Below, piece by piece: positions 38,570 to 48,540 of a DNA stretch of 64,000 nt (its first letter is position 1; each line of letters begins with the position of its first letter). Made by a program: the position numbers and the translations under genes. The DNA comes from Aquella oligotrophica (GTDB lineage Bacteria > Pseudomonadota > Gammaproteobacteria > Burkholderiales > UBA11063): NCBI RefSeq assembly GCF_002892535.1, contig NZ_CP024847.1:248001-312000 (forward strand), given 5' to 3'. Below the pieces are notes generated by a model, which was not told where the DNA came from, did no database searches, and saw only the letters and a list, made by a program, of their open reading frames with translations.

Positions 38570-39101
38570 AATAGTAATCTAGATAATAAATAATCGCGAT
38601 TATAGCATAGGTAAAGGTAAAATTTTACTAGGAGGTTAGCTTGGGATGGTTATACTTTTTTCGATTAGTTAATAACTTCTCTGCTTCAGTGGATTATACA
38701 AATGTCCTAAGTGGCGCTATTATTAGTGATTTTTTACTTACTCACAAAAGCTGTGGATATGTTTGTGGATAACTTTTTAAACAATACTCTAAAACCATTG
38801 GGGTAAGTGGTTTTTGTAGATATTTCAACGCCGAATTGTGCGTGTAATTCATAATTAATACAGTATGTTAAATGAAGTCAATAGAGAAAATAATTTAATT
38901 TTTTTCTTGACTTTATTTCGGTGGATAACTTGTTAGGGATTACAAGGATTTTGAGCCAGTTTTATATTTTTGAATAACTGTTTTTCATTATTTTCTAGCT
39001 TATATTGCGTACCAATAATTGTTTGTTGATTTGAAATATATTGGTACGCTAGATTAATTTATCAAAATAGTTTTGATGGTATCAGATACTTTTATGTGGT
39101 T
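38570..39101. other. 532-bp gap with DnaA-box-like sites
   Basis: No gene is evident. A perfect DnaA-box consensus (complement of TTATCCACA) lies at 38764-38772, a one-mismatch box 3 bases away at 38752-38760, and another one-mismatch box at 38920-38928; a weaker site is at 38688-38696. A T- and A-rich stretch lies at 38890-38915. This could be a DnaA-titration or regulatory site or a part of an origin. dnaA itself is not in the window and gene orientation does not switch here. Confidence 0.4.
39007..39049. repeat. 11-bp inverted repeat with 21-base spacer
   Basis: Bases 39007-39017 pair exactly with 39039-39049 (GCGTACCAATA and its complement). It lies 53 bases past the degP stop and has no U-tract. 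It could be an operator or a transcript-end hairpin. Confidence 0.45.
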
Positions 39102-40517
39102 TTATTTTACCGTAAGAGGAACAAATATTGTTGCCCATTGTTGCCCGTCGGTACGCAAAATTTTTAGTGCAATTGTTTGTCCACCTTGATAGCGAGCAAC
39201 AATTTTTAATAACTGCTCAACTGAAATAACTGGAGCATTCGCTACCCCAATAATGATATCACCAGGTGAAACCCCGGCAAATTGAGCATCGCCATTTACT
39301 GATTGAACCACCACCCCACCAGATAATTTATTTCCTAACTGCTTTAATTGACTACTTGATAACTGACTTACAACAAGCCCTAATTTATCAATTTGCTTTG
39401 GCTGTTTTGAATTATTAGCAACTGGAGCACTGCCATTATTCGCATCTGGAGCTGCCATAGTTGTTGCCGTGATATTGATCGTTTTATTATTACGCCATAC
39501 TACAAGATCAACCTGCTTATCTGGACCAAGATTACTAACCACCTGCGGCAATATCGCCGTATCAGTAACATCCTGACCATTAACTTTAAGAATTACATCG
39601 CCAACTTGAATGCCGGCTTTCTCCGCGGCTGACCCAGCATCAACTCCATTTACCAATGCACCAGTTGCCTTACTTAAACCAAATGAAGCCGCCAATTCAT
39701 CGGTAACTGGCTGTACCGCAATACCCAAGCGTCCATGTACGACTTTACCAGTTGCTTTTAATTGATTAGCAATTCTCATCGCATAGTCAATTGGAATTGA
39801 GAAAGAGATTCCCATATAGCCGCCGCTTTTACTATAGATTTGCGAATTGATACCGACTACTTCACCATCTAGATTAATCAATGGTCCACCAGAGTTGCCC
39901 GGATTTATCGGTACATCAGACTGGATAAATGGGACGGTACTATCATCCGGTAAATTCCGCGAAAGCGCAGAAACTATACCTTGAGTAATGGTATTTTCAA
40001 GTCCAAAAGGCGAACCAATCGCAAGTACCCAGTTCCCTGGTTTTAGCTGATTTGGATCACCAATCTTCACCGCTGGTAATCCACTTGCTGCTATTTTCAC
40101 AACGGCAACGTCTGTTGATAAGTCATAACCAACTACTTTTGCCTTAAATTCACGCTTATCACTTAATTTAACTGTTACCATATCCGCATTAGCAACCACA
40201 TGTGCATTAGTTAAGATATATCCATCCGAGGAAATTACAAATCCTGAACCTAAGCCGCGCTGCTTATATTTTTGCTGCTGGGGTGGTAACATACGCTTGA
40301 AAAAATAATCAAACATTGGATCCCCAGTACTGCCAAATGAATTTTGTGGTTGAACAACTTGGGTTACATTAATATTAACAACTGATTTGCCAACACTATC
40401 ATAGATTCCAGAAAAATCTGGCATACTTTGACTAAGCGAGCTGGTTGCCGCAAATGAATACTCTGGAGTAAATGAGACTACCCCAGCAAGAATAGCAAGA
40501 ACAAGAAATTTTTTCAT
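39102..40517 (-). CDS. degP: Periplasmic serine endoprotease DegP/HtrA
   Basis: This protease and chaperone handles misfolded envelope proteins. I choose the ATG at 40517 because GGAG lies 6 bases before it, rather than a GTG 15 bases upstream. The 471 residues have a signal peptide (MKKFLVLAILAGVVSF, cut near SFA), the catalytic triad His106 (TNAHVV), Asp136 (STDVAVVKI) and Ser209 (GNSGGPL), and two PDZ domains at about 255-345 and 375-465 (HGRLGIAVQPV; GGVVQSVNGDAQFAG). A long Q-rich loop follows the signal, as in DegP. Confidence 0.94.
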   Translation of the reverse strand: MKKFLVLAILAGVVSFTPEYSFAATSSLSQSMPDFSGIYDSVGKSVVNINVTQVVQPQNSFGSTGDPMFDYFFKRMLPPQQQKYKQRGLGSGFVISSDGYILTNAHVVANADMVTVKLSDKREFKAKVVGYDLSTDVAVVKIAASGLPAVKIGDPNQLKPGNWVLAIGSPFGLENTITQGIVSALSRNLPDDSTVPFIQSDVPINPGNSGGPLINLDGEVVGINSQIYSKSGGYMGISFSIPIDYAMRIANQLKATGKVVHGRLGIAVQPVTDELAASFGLSKATGALVNGVDAGSAAEKAGIQVGDVILKVNGQDVTDTAILPQVVSNLGPDKQVDLVVWRNNKTINITATTMAAPDANNGSAPVANNSKQPKQIDKLGLVVSQLSSSQLKQLGNKLSGGVVVQSVNGDAQFAGVSPGDIIIGVANAPVISVEQLLKIVARYQGGQTIALKILRTDGQQWATIFVPLTVK

Positions 40518-40639
40518 AGTTAACTCCGTCACAATTAATATTAAGCATTAAGGCTTTATCAACCTACTTTAACTAAAAAATAATACTTGAAAATAGATAG
40601 GGATTTAAAATAAAAATTCAACCACCAGTAAAAATTCTT

Positions 40640-42256
40640 TTAGAACCGAAACTTATTCGTATTTGGATAGCGCCAATCCTTGGCAAAGGCACTTCGTGAC
40701 ACTTTTGGACCTACTGCCGCTTGCCGTCGTTTGTATTCATTAATTTTTAACAAATGGGCTACTTTATGCACATCATCAGTATTAGCGTAAGCTTTAGCAA
40801 TTATTTCCTCAGTTGATAATCTGTTTTCAACTAGATCAACCAATATCTTGTCCAAAATATCATATTCAGGTAAGGAATCCTGATCGCATTGATTATCACG
40901 AAGCTCTGCACTAGGCGCACGAGTAATAATTCGTTCAGGAATAACATAACCCTGCGTATTACGCCAGCGTGATAATTGATATACCTGAGTCTTTGTAATA
41001 TCCTTGAGTAAAGCAAAACCACCAGCCATATCACCATACAAAGTCGCATAACCTGTTGTCATTTCAGATTTATTACCAGTCGTTACAACCAGATAACCAA
41101 ATTTATTGGAAATTGCCATTAGAAGATTCCCACGAATCCTAGCCTGAAGGTTTTCTTCTGTTGTATCAGTAGCTAGACCTTCAAATATTGTTTCAAGGGA
41201 ATTACAAAAACCATCAAATAAGGGCTTGATAGCTATTTCTTCATATCTTACCTTTAGAATATCTACCATTTCCCGCGAATCATCAACACTTATTCCCGCA
41301 GTATATTGAGATGGCATCATCACCGCCATTACCCGATCAGCTCCCAATGTATCAACCGCAATTGCCAAAGTTAATGCGGAGTCAATTCCACCAGATAACC
41401 CTAACACCACTCCTTTAAAACCATTTTTATTAATATAATCACCCAAAGCAAGCTTTAGACCATTATAAATTGCTGCCTCATTTTCTGGATACTGATTTAT
41501 TTCAGCACTCTGAATATCACCATCAATAAAATTTAGGAAAGCTAAATTTTCAGCAAATGCGGTTTCTTGATAAACTACATTACCATTTTTATTCATGGCA
41601 AATGAAGCACCATCAAATATCAACTCATCCTGTCCGCCAACTTGATTAACATACACTAACGGAATTTGGTTTTCTTCAACTCGATATTTGGCAATCTGCA
41701 AACGTTCTTGATGTTTGCCAGTTTCAAAAGGAGATGCATTTGCAATTAGAACCAGTTCTGCTCCATTTTCTTTGGCTTCGGCGATGGGAACGCTATCCCA
41801 CATATCTTCGCAAATCACTACCCCACACTTGACTTGATTAACTTCAAATACCAGCGGACTAACTCCAGGAGTAAAATAGCGACACTCATCAAAAACACCA
41901 TAATTAGGCAATAACATTTTGTCATAACGTCCAATTATATTACCATCACGTATAACAAATAGGCTATTGAAGTTATCAGCACCAATCCGATATGGGCAAC
42001 CAATAAGCATGGTTATCCCATCAATTTGAAGAATCCGCTCCAGCTGTTTATGGCAGCGCCGATAAAAACCCTCTCGTAAGAGCAGGTCTTCTGGTGGATA
42101 GCCACTAATGGCCAATTCAGGCGCAATAAAAACATCTGCTTTTTGCTCTATTGCCAGATTTATTTGATTAATTAGCTTATCTGTATTCCGAATCAAATCA
42201 CCAACAATTGCGTTCATCTGATAAGAAGCTATTTTCAAAGTATCCATTTTATGCAT
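40640..42256 (-). CDS. nadE: Glutamine-dependent NAD+ synthetase
   Basis: NadE makes NAD+ from deamido-NAD+ with ATP and glutamine. I start it at 42256, 6 bases past GGAAAG, because longer versions would overlap the preceding gene; this gives 538 residues. The N-terminal nitrilase-like amidase (about 1-255) has the Glu-Lys-Cys triad motifs PELAISGYPPEDLLL, DKMLLPNYGVF and CGVVICEDMW. The C-terminal synthetase has the P-loop LGLSGGIDSALTLAIAVD and TTGNKSEMTTGYATLYGDM. It follows the YdcF-like gene by 17 bases. Confidence 0.94.
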   Translation of the reverse strand: MHKMDTLKIASYQMNAIVGDLIRNTDKLINQINLAIEQKADVFIAPELAISGYPPEDLLLREGFYRRCHKQLERILQIDGITMLIGCPYRIGADNFNSLFVIRDGNIIGRYDKMLLPNYGVFDECRYFTPGVSPLVFEVNQVKCGVVICEDMWDSVPIAEAKENGAELVLIANASPFETGKHQERLQIAKYRVEENQIPLVYVNQVGGQDELIFDGASFAMNKNGNVVYQETAFAENLAFLNFIDGDIQSAEINQYPENEAAIYNGLKLALGDYINKNGFKGVVLGLSGGIDSALTLAIAVDTLGADRVMAVMMPSQYTAGISVDDSREMVDILKVRYEEIAIKPLFDGFCNSLETIFEGLATDTTEENLQARIRGNLLMAISNKFGYLVVTTGNKSEMTTGYATLYGDMAGGFALLKDITKTQVYQLSRWRNTQGYVIPERIITRAPSAELRDNQCDQDSLPEYDILDKILVDLVENRLSTEEIIAKAYANTDDVHKVAHLLKINEYKRRQAAVGPKVSRSAFAKDWRYPNTNKFRF

Positions 42257-42273
42257 ATTCATCTTTCCATTAT

Positions 42274-43344
42274 CTAACGTACCATACCTGGCAATGCCCA
42301 TAAACCAGCTGCACGTAAAGTATCCCTAACAATTAGAGCTTTTTCTGTCTCATTTGGAGCCATGCCAGTTAAGTCTTCCTTATCTTCAGATACAATATTA
42401 TCAATCACTTTAATATTTAGATTATTAATTGTCGATACCTCCTGAAATACTGCGGTGGCTCTCCGGATATGATTTGCTGAAGAGACTAAAATTATTCTAT
42501 TTAGCTGTTTTTGTTGTAATATTTGCATGGTGTTAATTGCATTAGTTAGGGTATCAATTGATTTATCCTCGAGGATTATTCTATTCTGACTAATGCCATT
42601 TATTTTTAACCATTTTTGCATAGTATATGCCTCGGTAACCCCACCTTGTGCTACGCCGCCACTAATGATTATTGGAGCAGTAGGGTATGTTTTTGCAGCA
42701 GATAATCCAGCCTTTAGCCGCTCAATTAGTTTCTTATCCATGCTCCCATCTGGGTTAAGTGCATATCCCAAGATAACAATTGCTACTCCTGATTCATTTT
42801 GCGGGATTACTGGTAGTTTACGGTTAATTTTGAGACTGAAGCTACTTTCTGCAATTTTGATTGCTGATTGCATTTTATTGACATCAGGGTTATTTAATTG
42901 TGCTAATTTTTGAGCATAATAAGTGTATTCTGCACTCTCTCCCCAAGCAAGCGCATAGCCAGTTTCAAAAGTAAGTACTGCTAAGTCGGCTGGGGCTTTC
43001 TCTTCTATGCTTCGATAGGTGTTTTCCGCAGCATCAAGTTGTCCGGATAAAACCTGCAATGAGGCGATTGAGTAAAGGAAGTCAAGTCGCTCAGGGGCAA
43101 TTTCATATGCCTTGTTAAAATAGCGAATTGCTTGATCAAGATTTCCTTTGACGGTTATTCCATTGTAAACCTGACTTTCAAATATTTTAAAATTTCCGCC
43201 TGCATTATAATCTGCAATTGCTTGTTGTTGCAGTGAAATAATTTGCTGGAGTTTATTGTAGTTTGCCGCCTCCGCTTTTACTATTATCAGGCAGAAAAAT
43301 AGGAAGCAGATAATAAACCTTGATATTACTTTATCAATAAACAT
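42274..43344 (-). CDS. YdcF/DUF218-type protein with an N-terminal TPR-like region
   Basis: The 356-residue product has a signal peptide or anchor (1-26), then TPR-like helices at about 55-150 (DQAIRYFNKAYEIAPERLDF, SGQLDAAENTYRSIEEKAP), then a DUF218 domain. That domain shows VAIVILGYALNPDGSMDKKLIERL, PIIISGGVAQGGVTEA, ILEDKSIDTLTNAINT and VSSANHIRRA. YdcF proteins bind SAM-like nucleotides or act in envelope glycan metabolism (ElyC, SanA), but the exact role is unknown. It lies between the EVE gene and nadE in one short operon. Confidence 0.85.
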   Translation of the reverse strand: MFIDKVISRFIICFLFFCLIIVKAEAANYNKLQQIISLQQQAIADYNAGGNFKIFESQVYNGITVKGNLDQAIRYFNKAYEIAPERLDFLYSIASLQVLSGQLDAAENTYRSIEEKAPADLAVLTFETGYALAWGESAEYTYYAQKLAQLNNPDVNKMQSAIKIAESSFSLKINRKLPVIPQNESGVAIVILGYALNPDGSMDKKLIERLKAGLSAAKTYPTAPIIISGGVAQGGVTEAYTMQKWLKINGISQNRIILEDKSIDTLTNAINTMQILQQKQLNRIILVSSANHIRRATAVFQEVSTINNLNIKVIDNIVSEDKEDLTGMAPNETEKALIVRDTLRAAGLWALPGMVR

Positions 43345-43362
43345 AAATATCCCTTGTTAAGA

Positions 43363-43836
43363 CTAAGATTTAATTTTTTGATCAAGTAATTTACCAATAA
43401 ATTGCCATTCTTTATCAGTTACTGGTGTAATTGACAGTCGATTACCTTTTTGCAATACTCGCATTTCCTCTAATTCTGGATAAGTTCGTAGTTCTTGTAT
43501 CGAAATATATCTAGTTTTTTTGATAAATTTAACATCCACACACCACCATACAGCTTTATCTGTGGTAGATTTCGGTTCATAATAGTCACTATTTGGATCA
43601 AATTGCAGGCTATCTGGATGAGCATCAGAACAAATTTCGACTATTCCATAAATACCTGGTTCTTTACACGATGAATGCCAGAAAATTGCCAAATCTCCAA
43701 TTTTCATCTGGTCGCGCATAAAGTTACGTGCTTGATAATTCCTGATTCCAAACCATTCTACTTTTTGCTCAGGCATATTTTGTAGATCATCAATACTAAC
43801 TTCACCCGGCTCTGATTTCATTAACCAATACTGCAT
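43363..43836 (-). CDS. EVE domain-containing protein
   Basis: The 157 residues match the EVE (PUA/YTH-like) fold: the opening YWLMKSEPGEVSIDDL, the aromatic WFGIRNYQARNFMRD, IGDLAIFWHSSCKEPGIYGIVEI, and YWYEPK-like DYYEPKSTTDKAVWWCVDVKF. Members bind modified bases in DNA or RNA, and the YTH-related fold reads N6-methyladenine in eukaryotes. It heads a minus-strand group with the YdcF-like gene and nadE. The operon context gives no clear functional link. Confidence 0.92.
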   Translation of the reverse strand: MQYWLMKSEPGEVSIDDLQNMPEQKVEWFGIRNYQARNFMRDQMKIGDLAIFWHSSCKEPGIYGIVEICSDAHPDSLQFDPNSDYYEPKSTTDKAVWWCVDVKFIKKTRYISIQELRTYPELEEMRVLQKGNRLSITPVTDKEWQFIGKLLDQKIKS

Positions 43837-44164
43837 ACTTATTCCCGAAAAATTTTGCTAACCTTGTTAATCAGAATTTTAACATTATCAATCATCTGCC
43901 TTACAATAAAATTAGCTTGTAATAAATATGATTTATATAGTAACGGTTTTATTTATTGAAAAATACCAATGATATATTGAAGTTTTGTGTTCTGTGCTTG
44001 CTAATTACTGGCGCAATACGCTAGCAGAGCATAGATTTCTAGCAATCTAGTTGACTTTGGAATAGTATTAATTACACCAACCGGTTAAAATGTTACATAT
44101 AGCAGCTATTTGTAGGATTACAGCCTTGCTTCACCCAATCAATAAACAACATCAAAATTAACTG
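43837..44164. other. 328-bp AT-rich gap, no gene seen
   Basis: This stretch separates the EVE gene from the hydrolase gene end. The hydrolase frame continues past its TAG for 23 open codons to a TAA, which looks like chance. An 8-bp palindrome AACCGGTT lies near 44080. I see no convincing terminator, promoter or RNA. Confidence 0.4.
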
Positions 44165-45967
44165 CTACATAGCTCCATAAGCTTTTATTTGTATCAATTT
44201 ATTCGGTATGCCAGTGCCACTAACCTCTTGCCTAAATGTAGTGTCAGCTTTATCATATTCGATCGGAGTCAGTTTCATTGACTTTAACTCTAGACTTTTG
44301 GAAACCGTAGCTTGCTTCTGATATATACCATTTATTAACCAATTTTTACCAAGCCACAGGTTTGAAAAAGTTGAGGCACAATATTGAAAGTCAGCAATCA
44401 GTGGATTGTTGCTGGTAAATACTTTGTATAAGCCATCAAATCGGTTATCAATTTGACTATTTAAACTGATATATTTGTAATCGCAACCAATCAATATGCC
44501 ATCTTGGTAAATATTAATCACTCCAAGTCCTTGTACATTACTCGCGGGATAAATTAAATATGGCCAGAAAACAGCATTAATTGGGTTTTTAGACTCTAGT
44601 ACCAGATATTTGGCAGTATCACTATAAGCAGACTCTGGGTTTGCGATCTGGTTTGGAAGTAATGCGTAGTGAGTAAGCCTAGCTGGGAAATTACCAAAGC
44701 TGAAACCATAACTTTCCACATAGCTATCAAGGATAGGTGTCATAATTCTGCTGACATCAGGACGACAACGATCATTATTACAAATCTGTTTGCCACTTGT
44801 ATCGGTCAATTTTTGCAATGAATCACGAATAAATCCAGCCACAAGAGTTGTTGTATGTGGAAATTGATTATACTTGCCTGAGCTTTCCTCCATATTGGCA
44901 ATGACATCTTTCAGCATATAAAAATTAAGCTGATAGGCATAATAATTGAGCATTTTGGCTATTTGAGTCTTCATTCCAGGATCTTTGAGATAATATCCAG
45001 TTAGTAGATGTCCCAGATTACTGTTATTTGCCTGAGTTACCTGACCGGAATAGTTGCACTTCAGAGCGGGTTCAAAATCAAGGTTACGTATAAAACTTAA
45101 TACGTCAGTGTAATTATTAAACACCTGTTCGGCAGCTAAGGAGTTAATTACCTTATCGCTGCAACTTGTTATATAAGAATCTACTGGCTGAATAACCTCC
45201 ATCAAATCCTGAGCCTCCCACTCTTCATCCTTAACTGGCCAATCTCCAAGATTATAGCTGGCAGGACTAGCGATACCATAAATGGCAATACGTTTTGAAT
45301 TCATATGTTCAACTTCGGTTAAGTATTGATAAAGATAATTAGCGTATAAATTACCTTGGCTATGTGGGATTAAAAGTACTGAATCCAGGCTTTTACTATA
45401 GTCATAATTGTTATTGGCATCTTTATTAATTAGTCGGATAAGGCTTTGTGCCACAGGTAGTGGTGGCGATACAATATTATGAAAACTCTGTCTAATCTGT
45501 TCACTGTTGCTGCCACCTATTTTATCAAGATAAGCTGCATATGAAGGCTGCAAAGTATTTTGTAGTTTAATATACTGTTTACTGTCTTTTGTATAATTTA
45601 ATCCCACCAGTGCCATATACATTTTGGTATAGATCTCAAGGCTTATATTTTTTAATTCACCCTGATGCTGCTTTTGATAAAAAACATCCAGAACATTATT
45701 AAACAGGTTTAATGCCCATTTAATTGTGCCGGACTCAATGTCGGTACTTCTGGTTGGGTTATATACCACGTCCCATACAATGGCATTATTAACGTCTTTT
45801 ACTTTGCTAGTATTTTTTAATGCTTTAATGTTATTTTTTGTATTATCTAGCGTAGTATCAACCCCATTAATATGTAATATATATAATTGGGGAACTTTAT
45901 CAGCATAACCACCTGACATACAAAAACTAAAAACCAAACAAAGAATCACTTTATATAATGTTTTCAT
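44165..45967 (-). CDS. Secreted alpha/beta hydrolase-like protein (lipase/esterase-type)
   Basis: I start the gene at the ATG at 45967, with GAGGAGT 6 bases upstream, giving 600 residues; the upstream gene's stop is one base away, so translation is coupled. A signal peptide (1-22, cut after YA) leads into LYILHINGVDTT, resembling an oxyanion region, and LLIPHSQGNLYANYLYQYL, with Ser203 as the likely nucleophile. The elbow reads PHSQG, so the first Gly of GxSxG is replaced by Pro. A possible catalytic His is in LGHLLTGYY. The C-terminal 250 residues show no known domain. The substrate is unknown. Confidence 0.75.
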   Translation of the reverse strand: MKTLYKVILCLVFSFCMSGGYADKVPQLYILHINGVDTTLDNTKNNIKALKNTSKVKDVNNAIVWDVVYNPTRSTDIESGTIKWALNLFNNVLDVFYQKQHQGELKNISLEIYTKMYMALVGLNYTKDSKQYIKLQNTLQPSYAAYLDKIGGSNSEQIRQSFHNIVSPPLPVAQSLIRLINKDANNNYDYSKSLDSVLLIPHSQGNLYANYLYQYLTEVEHMNSKRIAIYGIASPASYNLGDWPVKDEEWEAQDLMEVIQPVDSYITSCSDKVINSLAAEQVFNNYTDVLSFIRNLDFEPALKCNYSGQVTQANNSNLGHLLTGYYLKDPGMKTQIAKMLNYYAYQLNFYMLKDVIANMEESSGKYNQFPHTTTLVAGFIRDSLQKLTDTSGKQICNNDRCRPDVSRIMTPILDSYVESYGFSFGNFPARLTHYALLPNQIANPESAYSDTAKYLVLESKNPINAVFWPYLIYPASNVQGLGVINIYQDGILIGCDYKYISLNSQIDNRFDGLYKVFTSNNPLIADFQYCASTFSNLWLGKNWLINGIYQKQATVSKSLELKSMKLTPIEYDKADTTFRQEVSGTGIPNKLIQIKAYGAM

Positions 45968-45968
45968 T

Positions 45969-46613
45969 TTAATACTCCTCATTTTGGCAACGTTCATCTT
46001 CAACACTCCCACCTAAACCAGTTCCTAATGGCTTCCAAGCAAAAGTAGTCTGTTCTAGATTTGAAATATATTTTTTTCTAATGAATTGATTTCTCATAAG
46101 ATCCGAAATGGTGCTCCCAATCTTTAAAGAGTCTTGTATATCACCACTATTGTCGTAATAAGACATACATGTACTTGCCAAAGACCATTGCTTTAAGTGA
46201 TTTAATCGTTGACTATCTGTAGTAGAATAAAATAATAAGTTTTCATAATATGCGGTTTTTATTGCAGCTTTAAGCATTTTTGGATTACTTTCTGGTACTA
46301 TCTCAAGAATCGCTGCCAATATATCATTCCTTACCCCGTATGGATTATCAATTGGACCGATAAGCTCTGATATTGATTCAGATACGCGCAGTTTATCAAT
46401 TACCGCTGTCTGGCTATTTGTCGGCACATTTTTTAGCTGTGGATAACGCTTCAACCACTCTATCGAAGATAGTAGTTCTGGTTCCTTGGCAATTCCTTCT
46501 GATTCAGAATTTTCTATTGTTGCAAGCTTAGCTTTAGGTACTTTTTTATTAATACTAATAGTCATTAATGCCAATGTGCTAATAATTAGAATTAAGATGA
46601 TAATTTTTTTCAT
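45969..46613 (-). CDS. Membrane-anchored protein upstream of the secreted hydrolase
   Basis: I start at the ATG at 46613 (214 residues). The N-terminus is one hydrophobic helix (IIILILIISTLALMTISI) that would anchor the protein in the inner membrane, followed by an Asp- and Glu-rich linker and a helical domain of about 150 residues, with WLKRYPQLKNVPT and NNSGDIQDSLKIG-like stretches. The stop codon TAA is followed after one base by the hydrolase ATG. I see no family match. It may be a partner, chaperone or immunity-like factor for the hydrolase, but that rests on coupling only. Confidence 0.65.
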   Translation of the reverse strand: MKKIIILILIISTLALMTISINKKVPKAKLATIENSESEGIAKEPELLSSIEWLKRYPQLKNVPTNSQTAVIDKLRVSESISELIGPIDNPYGVRNDILAAILEIVPESNPKMLKAAIKTAYYENLLFYSTTDSQRLNHLKQWSLASTCMSYYDNSGDIQDSLKIGSTISDLMRNQFIRKKYISNLEQTTFAWKPLGTGLGGSVEDERCQNEEY

Positions 46614-47001
46614 AACTTCCACTGGTAAAGATTAGATTGGGTTTTATCTTAAAATAGTATCAAATAAATATAATTTAAACTAGAGTAATTCTAAAATATA
46701 AATTAATATCGATTTAGCTCTTGCTTTTTAATTTTAAATATGATCTTACTCTTTTAAATGTAAGCATGCTACGATGTGCAACCTCCTGTAGAATTAACAA
46801 ATCCTAATGATCAATTTTATTTGCTATGACTATATATGTCATCCAATTTCTTAAAATGTAATATACTATTTTTGTAGTGGATTAACAACAAAATATGATT
46901 TAATTTATCTGATATAGTGTACTTATTTTATAGCTATTCCGAAGTTAAAAACCATTTTAAGTTACAATTATTAGCTTAACCATATTTATTAGGAAAATTA
47001 G
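46614..47001. other. 388-bp divergent intergenic region, promoters unresolved
   Basis: The gap lies between the minus-strand membrane protein and the permease. TTACAAT near 46965 could be a -10 for the permease and is repeated in wording upstream of rluC. No gene, RNA or clear operator is visible. Confidence 0.3.
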
Positions 47002-48540
47002 ATGGCTTATATTGAATCTTCAGGAAAGCAGCCAAGTCTGTTTTCGGCAATTGCCATTGGCGTTGGTTGTATTGTCGGAAGTGGCTGGCTTTTTGCCAGT
47101 TATAAGGCAGCAAAGTTTGCTGGTCCAGTTGCCATCGGTTCGTGGATCATTGGTGCATTTCTTGCTCTTTTAATAGCACTATTACTTGCGGAAATTGCTA
47201 CTTTTTATTCAAAAGAAACTGGGTTATTTGCACGCTTGCTTACTTTAACCCATAATAGTGATTACGGTTTTATAATTTCATCTTCAAACTGGTTTGCCAC
47301 CATCATTACTATTCCGGCAGAAGCTGAAGCTTCTATTCAGTATCTGGCTCAAGCTTTTCCCTCGATGAGTGAGAATGTATTTAATAATAATCATTTTACG
47401 ATGTTTGGTATTGCTTTAGTTTGCCTCCTAATGCTTATTTATGGCTTACTTAATTATTGGGGAATTAAGCTTCTAACGAAGGCTAATAATACCATTACGG
47501 TAATTAAGCTGACTGTTCCTGCCTTAACTGCGATCATTTTTATGGCAGCTGCATTTCACCCCGGTAACTTTAGCTCCTATAAAGGTACTATTGCACCATA
47601 TGGTTATGACAAAATGTTTACGGCTGTTGTAACGTGTGGGATATTTTATTCGTTTTATGGCTTTAGCATGATCACTGTTTTTTCTAAGGAATTAAAAAAC
47701 CCCCAGCGCAATATACCTCTTGCATTGGCTGGCTCAGTTATAATTTGCCTAGTTATTTATCTAATGCTACAGATATCTTTTATAGGAGCAGTAGTACCAG
47801 CAAGTATTATCAGTGGCTGGCATGTGCTTGACTTTAATTCTCCATTAGCCCAATTAGCAATTATACTAGGCATTAATTGGATTGCAATTATATTGTATGT
47901 TGATGCTGCAATTAGTCCATCAGGAACTGGTATTGTTTTTGTCGGGTCTAGTGCTCGGATTTTTACTGGAATGGCGGAAGACAGACAAATGCCTTCAGTA
48001 TTTGCCAAAGAGCATCCTATTCATGGCATTTCACGCCTTTCTATTGCAGCAACTTTAATTTTCTGTATGATACTAGTGGTTTTCTTTGATAATTGGGACA
48101 AAATTATGATTGTTGTCTCTGTCTTTCAGTTAATTTCATGCTTGGCTGTTCCGATTGCTTTTTGTAAGCTTAGAAAGATGTATCCTGAAGAAGTCAGACC
48201 TTTTCGTATGCCTGGTGGAGTTGTGTGTAGCTATATCGCATATATTGCAGTAAGTTATTTGCTGGTACAGTGTGGACTTTTGCCTCTAGTATTGTCACTA
48301 GTTCTTCATGTTGTATTTTTTGTAATTTATTGTTCGGTTTATTATCGGGGATTTTCAAAATCTGTGATGGCGGCACTTTCATCATGGTCGATGTTTGCTT
48401 ATATGGCGTTGTTGACAGTATTTGGCTACATGCAGGATCAGGGTATTTTAGAGCAGCAACCAGGTAATCTAGTTGGTTTTGTTATTCTAGTCAGTATTTT
48501 GTATTATTTTCTGATAAATCAGAAAAGCTATCAAAATTAA
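47002..48540 (+). CDS. APC family amino acid permease
   Basis: The 512-residue protein has 12 or more helices of the APC superfamily. The first helix has the unwound substrate-binding stretch GCIVGSGWLFASY; helix 6 is around CGIFYSFYGFSMITVFSKE. A GTGIVFVGSSARIFTGMAEDRQMP loop is also typical of this family. The substrate is probably an amino acid or polyamine, but the residues here do not settle which. It lies alone, ending in a bidirectional terminator. Confidence 0.9.
   Translation: MAYIESSGKQPSLFSAIAIGVGCIVGSGWLFASYKAAKFAGPVAIGSWIIGAFLALLIALLLAEIATFYSKETGLFARLLTLTHNSDYGFIISSSNWFATIITIPAEAEASIQYLAQAFPSMSENVFNNNHFTMFGIALVCLLMLIYGLLNYWGIKLLTKANNTITVIKLTVPALTAIIFMAAAFHPGNFSSYKGTIAPYGYDKMFTAVVTCGIFYSFYGFSMITVFSKELKNPQRNIPLALAGSVIICLVIYLMLQISFIGAVVPASIISGWHVLDFNSPLAQLAIILGINWIAIILYVDAAISPSGTGIVFVGSSARIFTGMAEDRQMPSVFAKEHPIHGISRLSIAATLIFCMILVVFFDNWDKIMIVVSVFQLISCLAVPIAFCKLRKMYPEEVRPFRMPGGVVCSYIAYIAVSYLLVQCGLLPLVLSLVLHVVFFVIYCSVYYRGFSKSVMAALSSWSMFAYMALLTVFGYMQDQGILEQQPGNLVGFVILVSILYYFLINQKSYQN

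Noticed and set aside
44095-44164. Continuation of the hydrolase frame for 23 codons after its TAG
   Set aside because: No readthrough signal or homology supports it; the open stretch is short and AT-rich.
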